From assembly GCF_044385915.1 (NCBI RefSeq), contig NZ_JBISCC010000129.1, forward strand, positions 389,184 through 453,183: DNA of 64,000 nt. The letters run 5' to 3'. Both the position numbers and the translations under genes were made by a program. Numbering within the stretch: position 1 is the stretch's first letter; each line of letters starts with the position of its first letter. Origin of the DNA: Thalassobellus citreus. Lineage in GTDB: Bacteria > Bacteroidota > Bacteroidia > Flavobacteriales > Flavobacteriaceae. The notes below the pieces were generated by a model. That model saw only the letters and a program-made list of their open reading frames with translations, did no database searches and was not told where the DNA came from. This document shows positions 24,319-32,605 of the stretch, in pieces.

Positions 24319-26031
24319 TTATTCGCAAATAGCACTTTCATCTTTTGTAAAAGAATCTAAGGTCATTTGGCAAACTTCATTTGGTATACTTGTAATTGAA
24401 TTGTTTTCTATTGCTAAATATTTAAGCGTAGAAAGGTTGCTTATTTCCTCAGGTAGACTTGTTAAAACGTTATCGTTTAAGAATAAATATTCCATATTAG
24501 AAAGAGTACCAACCTTAGTAGAAATAGTCTCTAAAGCATTTTCACTAATATTAAAAAGTTGAAGGTTAGATAGGTTAAACAATTCATCAGGAATAGTGTG
24601 TAATGAATTCTTGTTAAGGTAAAGGCTTTGAAGGTTAGTGAGTTGTCCTATTTCTTTTGGAACAGTAGTCAAGTTATTATCTACAAGGTCTAATATTTCC
24701 AAATTTGAAAGATTCCCAATTTCAGGAGCAATAGAAGCAATTGCATTCTGTGTTAAATCTATTGTTTCTAAGTTAGCCATACCGCTTATTTCCTTTGGCA
24801 AACTTACTATTTCATTGTAACTAAGATCAAGGTCTCTAAGATTATTTAGTCCGCCTATAGCAATAGGGAAAGACGAAAATAAGTTATTGTTTAGTTTTAG
24901 CGTACGTAGCGGAAGATTACTAAAAACTTCTGGTAAAGAAGACAATTCATTATTATTTAACTCTAAAGTATAGAGTTGGGGTAGGATAGCAATTTCTGTT
25001 GGTAGCGATGTTAGCTTATTAGACTGCGCATTTAAAAGATACAAATTAGATAAGTTCCCAATTTCAATAGGAAGTTCGACTAAAGCATTATCATATATAT
25101 AAAGTCTTCCTAATGCACTAAGATTTCCTATTTCTTTTGGTAAGGTGGTTAGTGAATTCCCGTTTAGAGTTAAAAATTCTAACTTAGATAGTTTACCAAG
25201 TTCTGAAGGAATAGTTGTTAATTTATTATTTCCTAAACTCAAATCTTTAAGGTTTATTAAGTTACCAATTTCCGCAGGGATAGATTCTAAATAATTAGAA
25301 CCTAATGCTAAATTGGTAAGTTTGGTAAGGTTTCCTATTTCTGCAGGAATAGAGGTTAAATCGTTGCCAAAAAAGATTATGTCTTCCAAGTTAACAAGCT
25401 CTCCTATTTCTTTAGGAACTGAAGCCAGTTTGTTATTATTAATATATAATTTTTTAAGATTAGGAAGGTATCGTATTTCTTTTGGTAAAGCAGAAATATC
25501 ATCATTAACAAAACTTAATCCTACTACTGTTCCAGCTTCTACAGTAACACCTAACCATGTAGAAATATCCATACTCGAAATATCCCAAGTTAGTTTACTA
25601 TCTGGGTTAGCATTGTAAAAAGCAATAAGGGCTTCACGTTCGGTTAGTACTTTTGTTAAATTTACCATGTATGTTTCTTCTGTACCATCCTCAGCAGTTA
25701 CAGTATATTCTACCGTTGAAGAAAAGTCTTGACTCGTTTTATTCAATGGAAAAACGGTTGCTTTAGTAGATATTTCTAGGGTAGGAATGAGAGATGTTAG
25801 ATCTGTTCCTATTGGGAGTATTGCTGTAATTATTTTGGTATTTTCTTCTATGCTTGCAGTTATATTTGTCGTTAATCCATTATTTTCGGTTGCTAAAAAC
25901 ATCAAGGAAATTAGCTCTTTTTCATTGGATTGGATTTCTGGTTTAGGGTCATCGTCACTACAAGCGCTTACAAAAAGAAGTATAACAATAAGAGTAGGTA
26001 ATAATTTTAATGATATAATTGGGTATTTCAT
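24319..26031 (-). CDS. Leucine-rich repeat lipoprotein
   Basis: With the start at ATG 26031 this is 570 residues. A lipobox ends FVSACSDDD (Cys24). Next comes an Ig-like/DUF5018-type domain (about 33-120) with TAEDGTEETYMVNLTKV. From about residue 155 to the end there are 17 leucine-rich repeats of 23 residues with the consensus LxxLxLxxNxLTSIPxEIGNL, plus a short C-terminal cap with Cys. This is the bacterial 'plant/Leptospira-like' LRR type. Surface exposure and protein or glycan binding are likely; the ligand is unknown. Repeats are diverged at DNA level, so this is not a recent expansion. It is monocistronic with its own -7 element. Confidence 0.88.
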   Translation of the reverse strand: MKYPIISLKLLPTLIVILLFVSACSDDDPKPEIQSNEKELISLMFLATENNGLTTNITASIEENTKIITAILPIGTDLTSLIPTLEISTKATVFPLNKTSQDFSSTVEYTVTAEDGTEETYMVNLTKVLTEREALIAFYNANPDSKLTWDISSMDISTWLGVTVEAGTVVGLSFVNDDISALPKEIRYLPNLKKLYINNNKLASVPKEIGELVNLEDIIFFGNDLTSIPAEIGNLTKLTNLALGSNYLESIPAEIGNLINLKDLSLGNNKLTTIPSELGKLSKLEFLTLNGNSLTTLPKEIGNLSALGRLYIYDNALVELPIEIGNLSNLYLLNAQSNKLTSLPTEIAILPQLYTLELNNNELSSLPEVFSNLPLRTLKLNNNLFSSFPIAIGGLNNLRDLDLSYNEIVSLPKEISGMANLETIDLTQNAIASIAPEIGNLSNLEILDLVDNNLTTVPKEIGQLTNLQSLYLNKNSLHTIPDELFNLSNLQLFNISENALETISTKVGTLSNMEYLFLNDNVLTSLPEEISNLSTLKYLAIENNSITSIPNEVCQMTLDSFTKDESAICE

Positions 26032-26056
26032 TAGTGATTTATTTTTTTTTGGTTGA

Positions 26057-26064
26057 CAAAAGTA
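26057..26064 (-). promoter_or_regulatory. -7 promoter element of the LRR lipoprotein gene
   Basis: On the minus strand TACTTTTG matches TAnnTTTG exactly, 25 bases before the ATG at 26031. Confidence 0.5.
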
Positions 26065-26207
26065 GGAAATTGTAATCACTATAAGGTTGTTTCTTGATTA
26101 TATATTTGTTGATTTTTTTTTTAAGAATTTAATAGATAATCTTGTCATTTCTTACCAAAAAAAGTGACTTGTAATTTGTTGTTTTTGTACTATTAAAGAC
26201 GGTTTAA

Positions 26208-26843
26208 TTATACCAAACCATTTATAATTTCTACATTCACTTCATGTTTACCATCAAACATAGTAACATTCAATTGGTCTTTAAATAAATCATGCGCTTT
26301 TTTTGTTTCGGCTTGCAAGCGGTCTTTAATCAAATATTCATCACTAGTACCACAAATTAAGTTCACTTTAGCATTTAAAAAAGCAAAGTCTTCAGCATGT
26401 AATTCTTTAGGAATACCTCCAGAATGTAACACGAGTTGTGCGCATTGTAATTGCCGTTTAGCTACGTAGCGCATAGCAACACTAACACCTTGAGAATACC
26501 CAAGTACAATTAAATTAACAGAATCGGGAATGCTTTCAGCTTCTAATATGGCGTCAAAATTACGCATTACGTTCTCTGTTTCTTGTGCTGTAGCTTCTTT
26601 TGTTAGCCAACTAGCACCTATGTGCTTAAAGTTAGGTTTAATATAGTATTTACTAATTGCTTGAGGCTCAATAATGTAATTTTCGTCTATATTTAATCCT
26701 TTAAAATATTTCAGGAAATATCGGCTTAAGTAGCCCATGCCATGACAAACAAACCAAACATTTTTAGTCGATTTATTAAGAGTGTTTAAGGTAGAATAGG
26801 AGTTGGTTGTAGTGTATGATATTTCTTTTTCTTCTGAATTCAT
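26208..26843 (-). CDS. Alpha/beta hydrolase (phospholipase/carboxylesterase-like)
   Basis: A 211-residue serine hydrolase. The nucleophile elbow is GYSQG in VLGYSQGVSVAMRY near residue 118; an acidic residue in ICGTSDEYL and a late His in DGKHEVNVEI complete a plausible triad. No signal peptide, so cytoplasmic. Size and the GYSQG elbow fit the small phospholipase/carboxylesterase family; the substrate is unknown. It is divergent from the thioesterase-menF-menD operon. The pairing could hint at a shared role but nothing in the sequence proves it. Confidence 0.8.
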   Translation of the reverse strand: MNSEEKEISYTTTNSYSTLNTLNKSTKNVWFVCHGMGYLSRYFLKYFKGLNIDENYIIEPQAISKYYIKPNFKHIGASWLTKEATAQETENVMRNFDAILEAESIPDSVNLIVLGYSQGVSVAMRYVAKRQLQCAQLVLHSGGIPKELHAEDFAFLNAKVNLICGTSDEYLIKDRLQAETKKAHDLFKDQLNVTMFDGKHEVNVEIINGLV

Positions 26844-26956
26844 TTACACGTATGTTTTGTGTTTTTGTTAGTGAATAAAGATATCATTTAATTCTGATTC
26901 TTAATTTTTATTATTCTTCTGAAGGTATAATTATTGCAAAAGGAAAATCTCTTAAA

Positions 26957-26988
26957 TTGAACTTAAAGTTCCTCATGATTATCTTTGC
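26957..26988 (+). promoter_or_regulatory. Promoter of the thioesterase-menF-menD operon
   Basis: TTG at 26957-26959 and TATCTTTGC at 26980-26988 are separated by 20 bases, an excellent match to the Bacteroidetes TTG-N19/21-TAnnTTTG promoter. The ATG at 27030 follows about 40 bases later. Confidence 0.75.
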
Positions 26989-27029
26989 ATTTTGTACTTT
27001 TACCAACACAAAAAGAAACACATTATTTT

Positions 27030-27455
27030 ATGTCAATATCTAAAGAAGCCATTTTAGAGCAAGCTAACAAAGTGAGTAAAAACACCTTAATGGAAACCTT
27101 AAACATTGAGATGGTTGATTATGGGGATGATTTTTTGGTAGCTAGAATGCCAGTAAACTCTAGAGTGTATCAGCCAGATGGTGTGTTGCATGGTGGTGCT
27201 ACGGCGGCTTTAGCAGAAAGTGTTGGGAGTTTTGCGTCGCATATTTTTATTGATACAGAAAAGTTTTTTGTACGTGGTATAGAAATTACTGCTAATCATT
27301 TAAAGAGCGTTAAAGAAGGCTTTATATATGCAAAAGCAACATTTATACATAAAGGGAGAACCACTCAATTGCTAGACATAAGAGTTACCGATGAAGCCGA
27401 TAATTTAATTTCGGTGTGTAAACTATCTACTATTTCGTTACCTAAAAAGCAGTAG
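27030..27455 (+). CDS. Hotdog-fold thioesterase, probably DHNA-CoA hydrolase
   Basis: A 141-residue PaaI/YdiI-type hotdog thioesterase. The conserved block QPDGVLHGGATAALAESVGS carries the His-Gly-Gly and the following catalytic Glu. It lies 3 bases upstream of menF and then menD. In bacteria with this arrangement the enzyme usually hydrolyses 1,4-dihydroxy-2-naphthoyl-CoA in menaquinone synthesis (MenI function); that substrate is inferred from context. The ATG at 27030 is preferred over an in-frame TTG at 26985, because that TTG is part of the -7 promoter. Confidence 0.85.
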   Translation: MSISKEAILEQANKVSKNTLMETLNIEMVDYGDDFLVARMPVNSRVYQPDGVLHGGATAALAESVGSFASHIFIDTEKFFVRGIEITANHLKSVKEGFIYAKATFIHKGRTTQLLDIRVTDEADNLISVCKLSTISLPKKQ

Positions 27456-27458
27456 TTA

Positions 27459-28580
27459 ATGATCCCTGACGATTTTTTTAAACGTATTGAATCTCAATAC
27501 AAACATAACTTACCGCTTGTTGTTTATAGAAAACCTAATGAAATTAAGGTTACTAGCATACTTCAAAAAACAGACGATTTAATTTTTGCTAAAGATTTTA
27601 CAGAAAAAGGCTTTGTTTTTTCTCCATTTGATGATGCCGAAAAAACAGTTTTAATGCCGTTAGAAGAAGCTGAGGTTATTACATTAACCGAACAATTTGT
27701 AATTCCTACAGATACAGGAAGTCAATCAATACAAGATAATGCTTCAACAAATTCTAGAAATTCTCATATCAATCTTATAAAAGAAGGCGTAGAAGCCATT
27801 CAGGATAATCACTTTAAAAAAGTAGTATTATCTCGTAAAGAAACAGTTCAGCTTGAAGAAGATAATCCCATTTCAATATTTAAGCGCTTATTACATAAAT
27901 ATGCGTCGGCATTTGTGTATTGCTGGTATCATCCTAAAGTAGGTTTGTGGTTAGGAGCTACACCAGAAACATTGGTAAAAATAGAAGGCACTCAATTTTC
28001 TATTATGGCATTGGCTGGTACACAAAATTATGAAGGGTCTTTAGATGTGGTTTGGCATGATAAAGAAAAACAGGAGCAAAAATTTGTTACCGATTATATT
28101 GTTGAAAGTTTACAAAATAGGGTAGAGCATTTAAAAGTATTGGAAACCGAAACCGTAAAAGCAGGCAATTTATTGCATTTAAAAACCATGATTTCGGCAC
28201 GATTGAAACCTAACGCTTCTTTAAAAGAGGTTATTACAAATATTCATCCTACACCAGCGGTTTGTGGTTTGCCTAAGCCAGAGGCAAAACAATTTATTAT
28301 AGAAAATGAAAATTATAACCGCGAGTTCTATACAGGTTTTTTAGGTGAGTTAAATTTAGACATAAAAAAAGCACCACGTTCTGGTAGACGTAATATTGAA
28401 AATAGAGCTTATGCAATAACCAAAAAAAGCACACAGCTTTATGTTAATTTACGTTGTATGCAAATACAGGATAACAATGCTGTTATTTATGTTGGTGGTG
28501 GTATTACTTTAAGCTCTAATGCGGAAAGTGAGTGGGAGGAAACCGTATCGAAATCTCAGGTAATTAAAAGCATTTTGTAA
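27459..28580 (+). CDS. menF: Isochorismate synthase
   Basis: A 373-residue chorismate-binding enzyme turning chorismate to isochorismate, the first dedicated step of menaquinone synthesis. Family blocks: KKVVLSRKE, LGATPETLVKIEG, MALAGTQ, TVKAGNLLHLKTMISARL, HPTPAVCGLPKPEA, EFYTGFLGEL and a late YVGGGITLSSNAESEWEET. These match the MenF/EntC/DhbC group, not anthranilate or aminodeoxychorismate synthases. Presence in one operon with menD makes the menaquinone role, rather than a siderophore role, the best reading. Start overlaps nothing; 3 bases separate it from the thioesterase. Confidence 0.94.
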   Translation: MIPDDFFKRIESQYKHNLPLVVYRKPNEIKVTSILQKTDDLIFAKDFTEKGFVFSPFDDAEKTVLMPLEEAEVITLTEQFVIPTDTGSQSIQDNASTNSRNSHINLIKEGVEAIQDNHFKKVVLSRKETVQLEEDNPISIFKRLLHKYASAFVYCWYHPKVGLWLGATPETLVKIEGTQFSIMALAGTQNYEGSLDVVWHDKEKQEQKFVTDYIVESLQNRVEHLKVLETETVKAGNLLHLKTMISARLKPNASLKEVITNIHPTPAVCGLPKPEAKQFIIENENYNREFYTGFLGELNLDIKKAPRSGRRNIENRAYAITKKSTQLYVNLRCMQIQDNNAVIYVGGGITLSSNAESEWEETVSKSQVIKSIL

Positions 28581-28630
28581 TTAGGGTATTTAATAGGCTA
28601 TTATTACTTTTACGCTTTGATTAAAAGTAT

Positions 28631-30313
28631 ATGATTTATCCTGAAATTCCACTTGCGCAAACCGTTATTCAACTTTGTAAGGCAAAAGGAATACAACATA
28701 TTATCTTATCTCCAGGTAGTAGAAATGCGCCTTTAACCATAGGATTTACAAACGATTCTTATTTTACATGTTATAGCATTGTAGACGAGCGTTGTGCTGC
28801 GTTTTTTGCTTTAGGCATTGCACAGCAAATTAATAAACCAACAGCCGTTGTTTGTACATCGGGGAGTGCACTTTTAAATTATTATCCGGCAGTAGCTGAA
28901 GCTTTTTATAGTAATATTCCGTTAGTGGTGTTATCGGCTGACAGACCAGAGCATTTAATTGGTATTGGAGATGGACAAACCATTAATCAGAAAAATGTAT
29001 TTGAAAACCATATTTTATATTCAGCTAATTTAAAGCTCGATTTAAAAGATGAAAACCATTTTCAAGTATACAATGAAGCCGAAATAGATAAAGCTATTAA
29101 TTTTTCGAATATTAAAAAAGGACCTGTACATATTAACATTCCGTTTAATGAACCGCTTTATAATATGGTAGACACCTTAAGTGTGTCACCTAAAGCAACA
29201 ATACCTGCTATAGAAGAAAAGATCATAGAGAATGATATACTTTTAGAATACATAGAAACTTGGAATACAGCATCTAAAAAAATGATTTTGGTAGGTGTAA
29301 ATCAACCAAATACTATTGATCAAAAACACTTAGATGAATTGGTTAAAGATGATAGTGTGATTGTGTTTACCGAAACAACATCTAACCTTTATGATGATAG
29401 TTTTTTTCCTAGCATCGATCAAATTATAGCGCCTTTATCAGAAGAAGAACAGAAACTTTTACAACCCGATATTCTTTTAACTTTTGGAGGCTTAATTGTT
29501 TCAAAAAAAATAAAACAGTTATTACGAAAATATCAGCCTAAACAGCATTGGCATATTGATGAAAAATCAGCGAATGATACTTTTTTCTGTTTAAGTAATC
29601 ATATAGAAACAACACCAAATATATTTTTTGAAGCCTTTTTTCCTAAAATAACATACTCTGTAAAAAGCGATTATAAAGCTAATTGGACAGCAGTTAAGCA
29701 GCAGCGATTAGAAAAGCATAAACAATATTTGCAACAAGTACCGTTTAGCGATTTTAAAGTGTTTAATGAAATTTTTAAAGCCATTCCAAACCACTATATT
29801 TTACAGATTGGTAATAGTTCTGCTATTAGATATTCTCAGCTTTTCAGTATAAATAAAACTTTAGAAGTATTTTGTAATAGAGGTACCAGTGGTATTGATG
29901 GAAGTACATCTACAGCTATAGGTTGTGCGGTTGCTAATACTAAATCAACCGTGTTTGTTACAGGCGATTTAAGCTTTTTATACGATAGTAATGCGCTTTG
30001 GAATAATTACATTCCTGATAATTTTAGAATTATTGTTATTAATAACCAAGGTGGCGGTATTTTTAGAATTTTGCCAGGACATAAAAACACCGAGAATTTC
30101 GATACTTATTTTGAAACCAATCATAATTTAACAGCAAAACATTTATGTGCTATGTATGGTATTGAATATATTACAGCATCTAACAAAGCTACATTAGATA
30201 TCAGTTTGGAATCTTTTTATGAAAAAAGTACAAAACCTAAATTACTAGAAATCTTCACCCCTAAACATTTAAATGATGAGGTGCTTATAGATTATTTTAA
30301 GTTTATTAGTTAA
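28631..30313 (+). CDS. menD: SEPHCHC synthase (menaquinone biosynthesis)
   Basis: A 560-residue thiamine-diphosphate enzyme that joins 2-oxoglutarate to isochorismate, giving the menaquinone precursor SEPHCHC. N-terminal domain: LSPGSRNAPLTIGF, DERCAAFFALG (catalytic Glu equivalent) and CTSGSALLNYYPAVAEAFY. C-terminal ThDP-binding domain: NRGTSGIDGSTSTAIG and VTGDLSFLYDSNALWNN (the GDxxx-NN cofactor motif). Length is normal. It is the third gene of the operon, 50 bases after menF. Cytoplasmic. Confidence 0.97.
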   Translation: MIYPEIPLAQTVIQLCKAKGIQHIILSPGSRNAPLTIGFTNDSYFTCYSIVDERCAAFFALGIAQQINKPTAVVCTSGSALLNYYPAVAEAFYSNIPLVVLSADRPEHLIGIGDGQTINQKNVFENHILYSANLKLDLKDENHFQVYNEAEIDKAINFSNIKKGPVHINIPFNEPLYNMVDTLSVSPKATIPAIEEKIIENDILLEYIETWNTASKKMILVGVNQPNTIDQKHLDELVKDDSVIVFTETTSNLYDDSFFPSIDQIIAPLSEEEQKLLQPDILLTFGGLIVSKKIKQLLRKYQPKQHWHIDEKSANDTFFCLSNHIETTPNIFFEAFFPKITYSVKSDYKANWTAVKQQRLEKHKQYLQQVPFSDFKVFNEIFKAIPNHYILQIGNSSAIRYSQLFSINKTLEVFCNRGTSGIDGSTSTAIGCAVANTKSTVFVTGDLSFLYDSNALWNNYIPDNFRIIVINNQGGGIFRILPGHKNTENFDTYFETNHNLTAKHLCAMYGIEYITASNKATLDISLESFYEKSTKPKLLEIFTPKHLNDEVLIDYFKFIS

Positions 30314-30413
30314 AATGTGACTTTTCATTATTAGCAGTGTCTAAAAAATAGTTATCTTTAAAACAGTTATCAATTTAAAGTATTTATAAACACATTAAAA
30401 ACAACAAATTATT

Positions 30414-30752
30414 ATGAGTAAACGTGATGAACTAATTGTTAAGTACGCAGCAGATTTAAAAGACAAATGTGGTGTTACACCAGATATGGATTTATTAACA
30501 AAAGTAACTATAGGTTGTGGTCCATCAATTTATAATGCAGATTCTTCAACGGTTTCTGGATCAGATGAGTCTGAATTAGCTACCGTAAAAAATAACTTTT
30601 TAATTAAAAAGTTAGGTCTTGCTGATAGTGCCGATTTAGATAAAGGTATAGATGCTGTAATGGAAACTTACGGAAAATCAAATCGTAATAAATACAGAGC
30701 AGTTGTTTATTATTTATTGACTAAACATTTCAAAAAAGAGTCTGCATATTAA
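30414..30752 (+). CDS. DUF2853 family protein
   Basis: A 112-residue soluble helical protein beginning MSKRDELIVKYAADLKDKCG, with NNFLIKKLGL and a C-terminal YGKSNRNKYRAVVYYLLTKHF, matching the DUF2853 family as I recall it. Function is unknown. It is 100 bases after menD on the same strand and might be read through from that operon or have its own promoter (a weak TATCTTTA lies upstream). No signal peptide or membrane segment. Confidence 0.75.
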   Translation: MSKRDELIVKYAADLKDKCGVTPDMDLLTKVTIGCGPSIYNADSSTVSGSDESELATVKNNFLIKKLGLADSADLDKGIDAVMETYGKSNRNKYRAVVYYLLTKHFKKESAY

Positions 30753-30936
30753 TTTATAGCAGCATTATATATAGAACTCGTTTAAGCTTTTTCTATTTGT
30801 TAAAAAATTGCTGTTTTCAGCCCTGTTTTTATCATTTTCTCTTTTCGTAGCGCTGCTATGCAATTTAAAAATGACTTCAACAGAACTAAAAACTTCTAAT
30901 TTTCACTTAAAGATAAAAAGTTTAAACAAGTTCTTT

Positions 30937-30970
30937 AAAAAGCGTTACAATTATTGTAGCGCTTTTTCTT
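30937..30970 (+). terminator. Intrinsic terminator before the CvfB-like gene
   Basis: Arms AAAAAGCGTTACA (30937-30949) and TGTAGCGCTTTTT (30955-30967) with one G-U pair and a short loop, then CTT. It ends transcription of the DUF2853 unit, 20 bases before the next -7 element. Confidence 0.7.
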
Positions 30971-30990
30971 TTTCAAAAAACTAATATCAT

Positions 30991-30998
30991 TACCTTTG
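30991..30998 (+). promoter_or_regulatory. -7 promoter element, near-leaderless, of the CvfB-like gene
   Basis: TACCTTTG matches TAnnTTTG exactly and ends only 4 bases before the ATG at 31003, so the predicted transcript starts at or next to the start codon. Confidence 0.6.
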
Positions 30999-31002
30999 CC
31001 AA

Positions 31003-31833
31003 ATGATACATTTAGGAGAGATAAATACATTAGAAATACTTCGTGAAACAGATCACGGTGCTTATTTAATTGATGAAGAAGATAACCAAGTGTTATTACC
31101 AAACCGTTATGTTCCTAAGGAATTTAAAATTTGGGATAAGCTAGAGGTTTTTGTGTATCTTGATAATGAACAACGTCCTGTTGCAACCACCGATATGCCA
31201 TATATTAAGCGTGGTGAATTTGCTTTATTACGTTGTAACCAAGTTACCGAGCATGGTGCTTTTTTAGATTGGGGTTTAGTTAAAGAATTATTTTGCCCAT
31301 TTAGAGAGCAAGCCTTTAAAATGAAACCAGGTGGTTGGTATTTGGTACATTGTTATTTGGATGAAAAATCTGAAAGATTGGTTGCTTCTAGTAAAACCAA
31401 TCGTTTTTTAGATAATAATGAATTAACCGTAGCTCAATTTGATGCTGTAGATTTAATTGTATCGCATCCATCAGATATAGGAATGAATGTGATTGTAAAT
31501 AAAAAACACTTAGGATTAATTTATAAAGATCAAATTTTCTCTGATATAAGTGTGGGCGATAAGCTAAAAGGTATCGTTAAAAAAATCCGCCCAGGAAACA
31601 AACTAGATATTGGTTTAGGTCAAATAGGTTATAGAAATATAGAGCCTAATGCAGAACGTATTATGCATGAACTACATGATAATGGAGGCTTTTTAAATCT
31701 TACAGATAAATCGAGTCCTGAAGTTATTAAAGACACGCTTCAAATGAGTAAGAAAAACTTCAAGAAAGCAATTGGCTCGTTATATAAGCAAAAGGAAATA
31801 GAAATTAAGCCTGATGGTATTTATTTAGTTTAA
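31003..31833 (+). CDS. CvfB-like S1-domain RNA-binding protein
   Basis: A 276-residue protein of the CvfB/YitL group. It contains several S1-like OB folds (about 1-60, 66-125, 145-205 with VGDKLKGIVKKIRPGNKLDIGLG) and a C-terminal winged-helix-like region (DKSSPEVIKDTLQMSKKNFKKAIGSLYKQ). Family members bind RNA and affect expression of virulence or surface genes in Firmicutes; the role in Bacteroidetes is unknown. Cytoplasmic. The gene appears nearly leaderless. Its 3' end overlaps the converging gene by 9 bases. Confidence 0.88.
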   Translation: MIHLGEINTLEILRETDHGAYLIDEEDNQVLLPNRYVPKEFKIWDKLEVFVYLDNEQRPVATTDMPYIKRGEFALLRCNQVTEHGAFLDWGLVKELFCPFREQAFKMKPGGWYLVHCYLDEKSERLVASSKTNRFLDNNELTVAQFDAVDLIVSHPSDIGMNVIVNKKHLGLIYKDQIFSDISVGDKLKGIVKKIRPGNKLDIGLGQIGYRNIEPNAERIMHELHDNGGFLNLTDKSSPEVIKDTLQMSKKNFKKAIGSLYKQKEIEIKPDGIYLV

Positions 31834-32253
31834 AGGAAATAAATCACTTTTTTTTATTTTGTTGTAAACGTTATCAATGGCTTCGTTAATAGTATCGTAG
31901 TTTACTTTTGTAGAAAGACAGAAATCATTTTCCATTTCGGCATTCATTTTGCTTGCAAGATCATGAGCAACTACACCGTAAGCGTATAGGTTTTTTGCTC
32001 GCTTTTTAAACAATGGTGTATCTAAAAGATTAACAGAATAAGAATTAATTCTGTTAGCAATAACACCATATGGTTTAGATTCTCCAAAATAAGAATTAAG
32101 TTCATCAATAATTAATGAAGAATTATTAATATCAAAATGTACACCTTCATTAAGCTCTACAACCGCAATATGATTGAAAAAAAAGATGTTACCTAATTGG
32201 TTCTGTACGAATTTTAAAATTTGATTTGAAAAATCTGATTCTATTATTTTCAT
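31825..32253 (-). CDS. Hypothetical protein
   Basis: A 142-residue soluble acidic protein with no signal peptide or membrane helix. Alternating helix and strand patterns (NHIAVVELNEGVHFDI, KPYGVIANRINSYSVNLLD) are compatible with a small alpha/beta fold such as a STAS-like domain, but I do not recognise a family. It converges on and overlaps the CvfB-like gene by 9 bases. The 352-base gap upstream of it (to mnmE) is AT-rich and holds nothing else I can support apart from the mnmE promoter; a 78-codon minus-strand frame there looks spurious. Confidence 0.5.
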   Translation of the reverse strand: MKIIESDFSNQILKFVQNQLGNIFFFNHIAVVELNEGVHFDINNSSLIIDELNSYFGESKPYGVIANRINSYSVNLLDTPLFKKRAKNLYAYGVVAHDLASKMNAEMENDFCLSTKVNYDTINEAIDNVYNKIKKSDLFPLN

Positions 32254-32593
32254 TTTGTTGTAAATTTATACCTCGTTGTTATGGGTTGGTTTAAACTATA
32301 AATTAGTATCATTTTAAATTATCTAAAGTTTTGACACACAATTAAGTAAGAAGTCACTCGTATTTTTTATCTTACTTTTAAATAAGGGTTTTTAAACATA
32401 GTTCATATGTATTATATTGTAAGTTTAAAGTATTGATAAACAGCTTGTTGTTGGTTGGTTTGTGGTTTGAAAAAATTACAAATAAAAGATGTTTATTTAT
32501 TTTTATACTATGAAATATTTTTTTTGATGTTGTTCTGATTAAAATTGAAATGTTTTGTGTTGAAAGATGTAGTGTATAGCATTTCAAATTTAG

Positions 32594-32601
32594 TATTTTT
32601 G
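32594..32601 (+). promoter_or_regulatory. -7 promoter element, near-leaderless, of mnmE
   Basis: TATTTTTG, an exact TAnnTTTG match, ends 4 bases before the mnmE ATG at 32606, again implying an almost leaderless transcript. Confidence 0.55.
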
Positions 32602-32605
32602 TGAT

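Noticed and set aside
27459..28580. Siderophore-type isochorismate synthase (EntC/DhbC) reading
   Set aside because: menD follows directly and a thioesterase precedes; no siderophore genes are near, so menaquinone synthesis is the better reading.
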